Assembly: GCA_963798795.1 (NCBI GenBank)
Contig: CAWCUZ010000002.1
Span: forward strand, 744,001-808,000
DNA length: 64,000 nucleotides
Direction of reading: 5' to 3'
DNA from: CAWCUZ01 sp963798795
GTDB taxonomy: Bacteria; Acidobacteriota; Vicinamibacteria; Vicinamibacterales; SCN-69-37
The notes below the pieces were generated by a model, which saw nothing but the letters and a program-made list of their open reading frames with translations, did no database searches and was not told where the DNA came from. The position numbers were made by a program, and so were the translations under genes. Shown here one piece after another: positions 62,334 through 64,000 of this stretch; positions within the stretch are counted from its first letter, which is position 1, and every line of letters starts with the position of its first letter.

Positions 62334-64000
62334 ACAGACTCGGCTGCATCGGCCTCCTCGGCGTCGGCCACGTATTCCTTGCGGCACACGCCGGCGTATG
62401 CGCACCAGCGGCAATCGCCCGTGTTGTGCGGCCTCGGCGGGTATTCCCCGGCTTCGATCCGACCGATCGCCTCGGCAAACACACCGGCGCGCGCGACGAC
62501 GACCGGTCCCGCCGGCTGGCCGGATCGCTGGAGCGGCTTGCCGGAATCGCGGTCGTCGCCGAACGCGATGTACATGGCCGAGCCGACCGGATGCGGCCGG
62601 CCGTCGCGCTGCTCGAGCACGCGCTCGGCGCAGTAGGCGTAGACGGCAACCTGAACGCTGCGGTCGCGGTCCGGCTCGCGGCCGAGCTTGTAATCGACGA
62701 CGCGAATCTCGCCGCTGGCGAACAGGTCGACGCGGTCGGCCTTTCCGCGGATGTCGACTCGCCGCTCGCGCAGACCGCCAAGTTCAGGAAAGGCGAACGT
62801 TCCCGACACCTCGAGCTCCAGCAGCCGGCCCGCGATGTCGCCGCCCGCATCGGCCTCGAGCTCGAACACGCGCTCGGCAAAACCCCGCGCGACCAGCGAG
62901 CCCAGCAGGCGCGTTTCTTCGAGCGCGCGATCGGCCTCCGGATACCGAGTCAGCGCGTCGTGCGCCAGCCCCGCGAATCGATCGAGCGCCTCGGGAAGCC
63001 GGTCGACGGTGATCGTGCCGAGCCCGTCGGCCTGCCAGCCGGCGTAGAAGCGCTCGAACAGCTCGTGCACGAGCGTTCCGCGTTCGAGCGGCGTCAGGCC
63101 GGCGCTCTGGGCGCGCTCGTCCGGCAGCCGGAGGACGGCCTCGGCGAAGTACTTGAACGGACAGGCCAGGTACTGATCGACGCGGCGCACGGCGTAGACG
63201 ACGGGATCCCTCGCCCCGACGAATCCGCGGTACGACAGCGCCGCGGGCCGCTCGGCGCGCAAGGCCAGCCAGTTGGCGGCGCCGGCTGCCAGGTGCGCCG
63301 ACCAGGGCGGATCGCGCGTGAGCCGCTCGTCGGCAAAGATGGCCGCCGGGCCGGCGGCGTCCGCGTCGATCGAGGCGACGCCGCGCGCGATCTCGACGAG
63401 CGGCGAGAGCCCGACCACCGCATCGCCCTCCAGCTCGAAGGCGTGGAGTCGCGTCGTGCCGCTCGCCAGCGAGAGCAGGTCGCGGAACACGGCCTGCTCC
63501 GCACGGAGCTGGTCCGGCTGCTGGGGCCAGCCGAGCGCCTTCAGCAACTCGGCGGTGTAAAAGATGCTGCGCCGCGGCCGCTCGGTCCATTCGCCCTCAA
63601 CCAGACCGACGAGATGGACGTGCTCGAAGTCGCCGAACCGGGCGGCGACGGCGTCCACCAGGTGCACGCCGCCGCGGCCGCGGTGCGGCGCCAGCGTGTG
63701 CGCCTCGATTGCGTGGTGGATGGCCGCGGTGAGCTGGTCCGCCGGGCGCGGAGCATCGTCGTGGCGCGCGTAGGCGTCGGCGAGCGCCTCGAGCACGCCC
63801 AGCACCGCGGCGCGCGCGCGTCGTGCGCGATCGGTGCCCGCCTCCGCTACGTCCGGCCGATGGTGACGTCGCAGGAACGAAAGGAGGGCCCGCACCTGAT
63901 CGGACGCATGGCCGCCGGTCCGAAACGCCGTCAGCTCCTCCCGCATGGTGGACGCGGCGGCCGCGGCGCGCGCGGCCCGATCGCGGTCCGCGCGATCCGG
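62330..64000 (-). CDS. addB: PD-(D/E)xK nuclease family protein, AddB-like (5' end beyond the window)
   Basis: The C-terminal at least 556 residues of an AddB/RexB-like nuclease subunit; the frame stays open to the window edge. The middle carries an inactive helicase-like domain (VHLVGLVEGEWTERPRRSIF). The Fe-S nuclease domain shows the first Cys in YLACPFKYFAEAVL and the Cys triplet CRWCAYAGVCRKEY. Catalytic residues are KADRVDLFASGEIRVVDYKL (Asp and D-x-K). Its stop overlaps the start of the AddA-type gene, the standard addB-addA order. Confidence 0.87.
   Translation of the reverse strand, partial: PDRADRDRAARAAAAASTMREELTAFRTGGHASDQVRALLSFLRRHHRPDVAEAGTDRARRARAAVLGVLEALADAYARHDDAPRPADQLTAAIHHAIEAHTLAPHRGRGGVHLVDAVAARFGDFEHVHLVGLVEGEWTERPRRSIFYTAELLKALGWPQQPDQLRAEQAVFRDLLSLASGTTRLHAFELEGDAVVGLSPLVEIARGVASIDADAAGPAAIFADERLTRDPPWSAHLAAGAANWLALRAERPAALSYRGFVGARDPVVYAVRRVDQYLACPFKYFAEAVLRLPDERAQSAGLTPLERGTLVHELFERFYAGWQADGLGTITVDRLPEALDRFAGLAHDALTRYPEADRALEETRLLGSLVARGFAERVFELEADAGGDIAGRLLELEVSGTFAFPELGGLRERRVDIRGKADRVDLFASGEIRVVDYKLGREPDRDRSVQVAVYAYCAERVLEQRDGRPHPVGSAMYIAFGDDRDSGKPLQRSGQPAGPVVVARAGVFAEAIGRIEAGEYPPRPHNTGDCRWCAYAGVCRKEYVADAEEADAAESV

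Overview
The window is GC-rich chromosomal DNA with almost no spacer between genes. It most likely comes from an acidobacterium, probably of the Vicinamibacteria type. Pointers are two large tandem MacB/FtsX-like permeases of the acidobacterial ADOP type with no ATPase, a TonB-receptor remnant with a carboxypeptidase-regulatory domain, a DUF1080-type remnant, an LVIVD beta-propeller protein, and frequent GTG/TTG starts. The assignment rests on gene content only; there is no rRNA or other marker here.

Layout. 0-3.3 kb: a DUF1003 membrane protein, a secreted unknown, and a cupin / ECF sigma / zinc anti-sigma operon. 3.4-5.5 kb: a small island with a tyrosine recombinase, a BrnTA toxin-antitoxin pair and a truncated gene that may be a defence remnant. 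5.5-14 kb: a GH15 glucan hydrolase (frame broken four times) coupled to polyphosphate glucokinase, a DUF305 lipoprotein coupled to an LVIVD protein, an M28 peptidase and a universal stress protein. 14-26 kb: PRPP synthetase, two ADOP permeases, a polytopic membrane protein, PPK2, cystathionine beta-synthase and a hydrolase-fold membrane protein. 26-34.4 kb: TlpA-like thioredoxin, VanZ-like protein, MFS exporter, and a zinc/manganese uptake operon (porin, binding protein, permease; no ATPase). 34.4-42.6 kb: two gene remnants bounded by short tandem repeats, a phospholipase D/cardiolipin synthase, FdhD, a BlaI/M56/NamZ wall-related locus, DinB and LOG-family proteins. 42.6-52 kb: cytochrome c, AHSA1 protein, NhaA, pyruvate kinase, DsbA-like thioredoxin, two zinc alcohol dehydrogenases, amidase and hydrolase; five of these are split by single-base indels. 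52-56 kb: a tight operon of ATP-grasp ligase, FemAB-like acyltransferase and ThDP enzyme. 56-64 kb: Mrp, small membrane and zinc-ribbon proteins, and an AddA/AddB-type helicase-nuclease pair running off the window end.

Three sequence-level themes stand out. (1) Several transcripts look leaderless: a TAnnnT -10 box ends exactly six bases before the start codon in at least six genes, while other genes have clear Shine-Dalgarno sites. (2) Three families of short repeats lie between genes: TGAA-loop hairpins, a heptamer/nonamer composite, and octamer arrays. The last mark both ends of a broken TonB receptor gene. (3) About fifteen frameshifts are confined to seven genes and absent from the rest, which suggests either local sequence error or recent decay.

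Functionally the window links polyphosphate use (PPGK, PPK2), metal and redox handling (porin/ZnuAB-like, DUF305, TlpA, DsbA) and cell-wall metabolism (NamZ, FemAB-like, M56/BlaI). None of the neighbourhoods is a textbook secondary-metabolite or defence cluster. The ATP-grasp/FemAB/ThDP operon and the integrase-BrnTA island are the two places most likely to hide something new.
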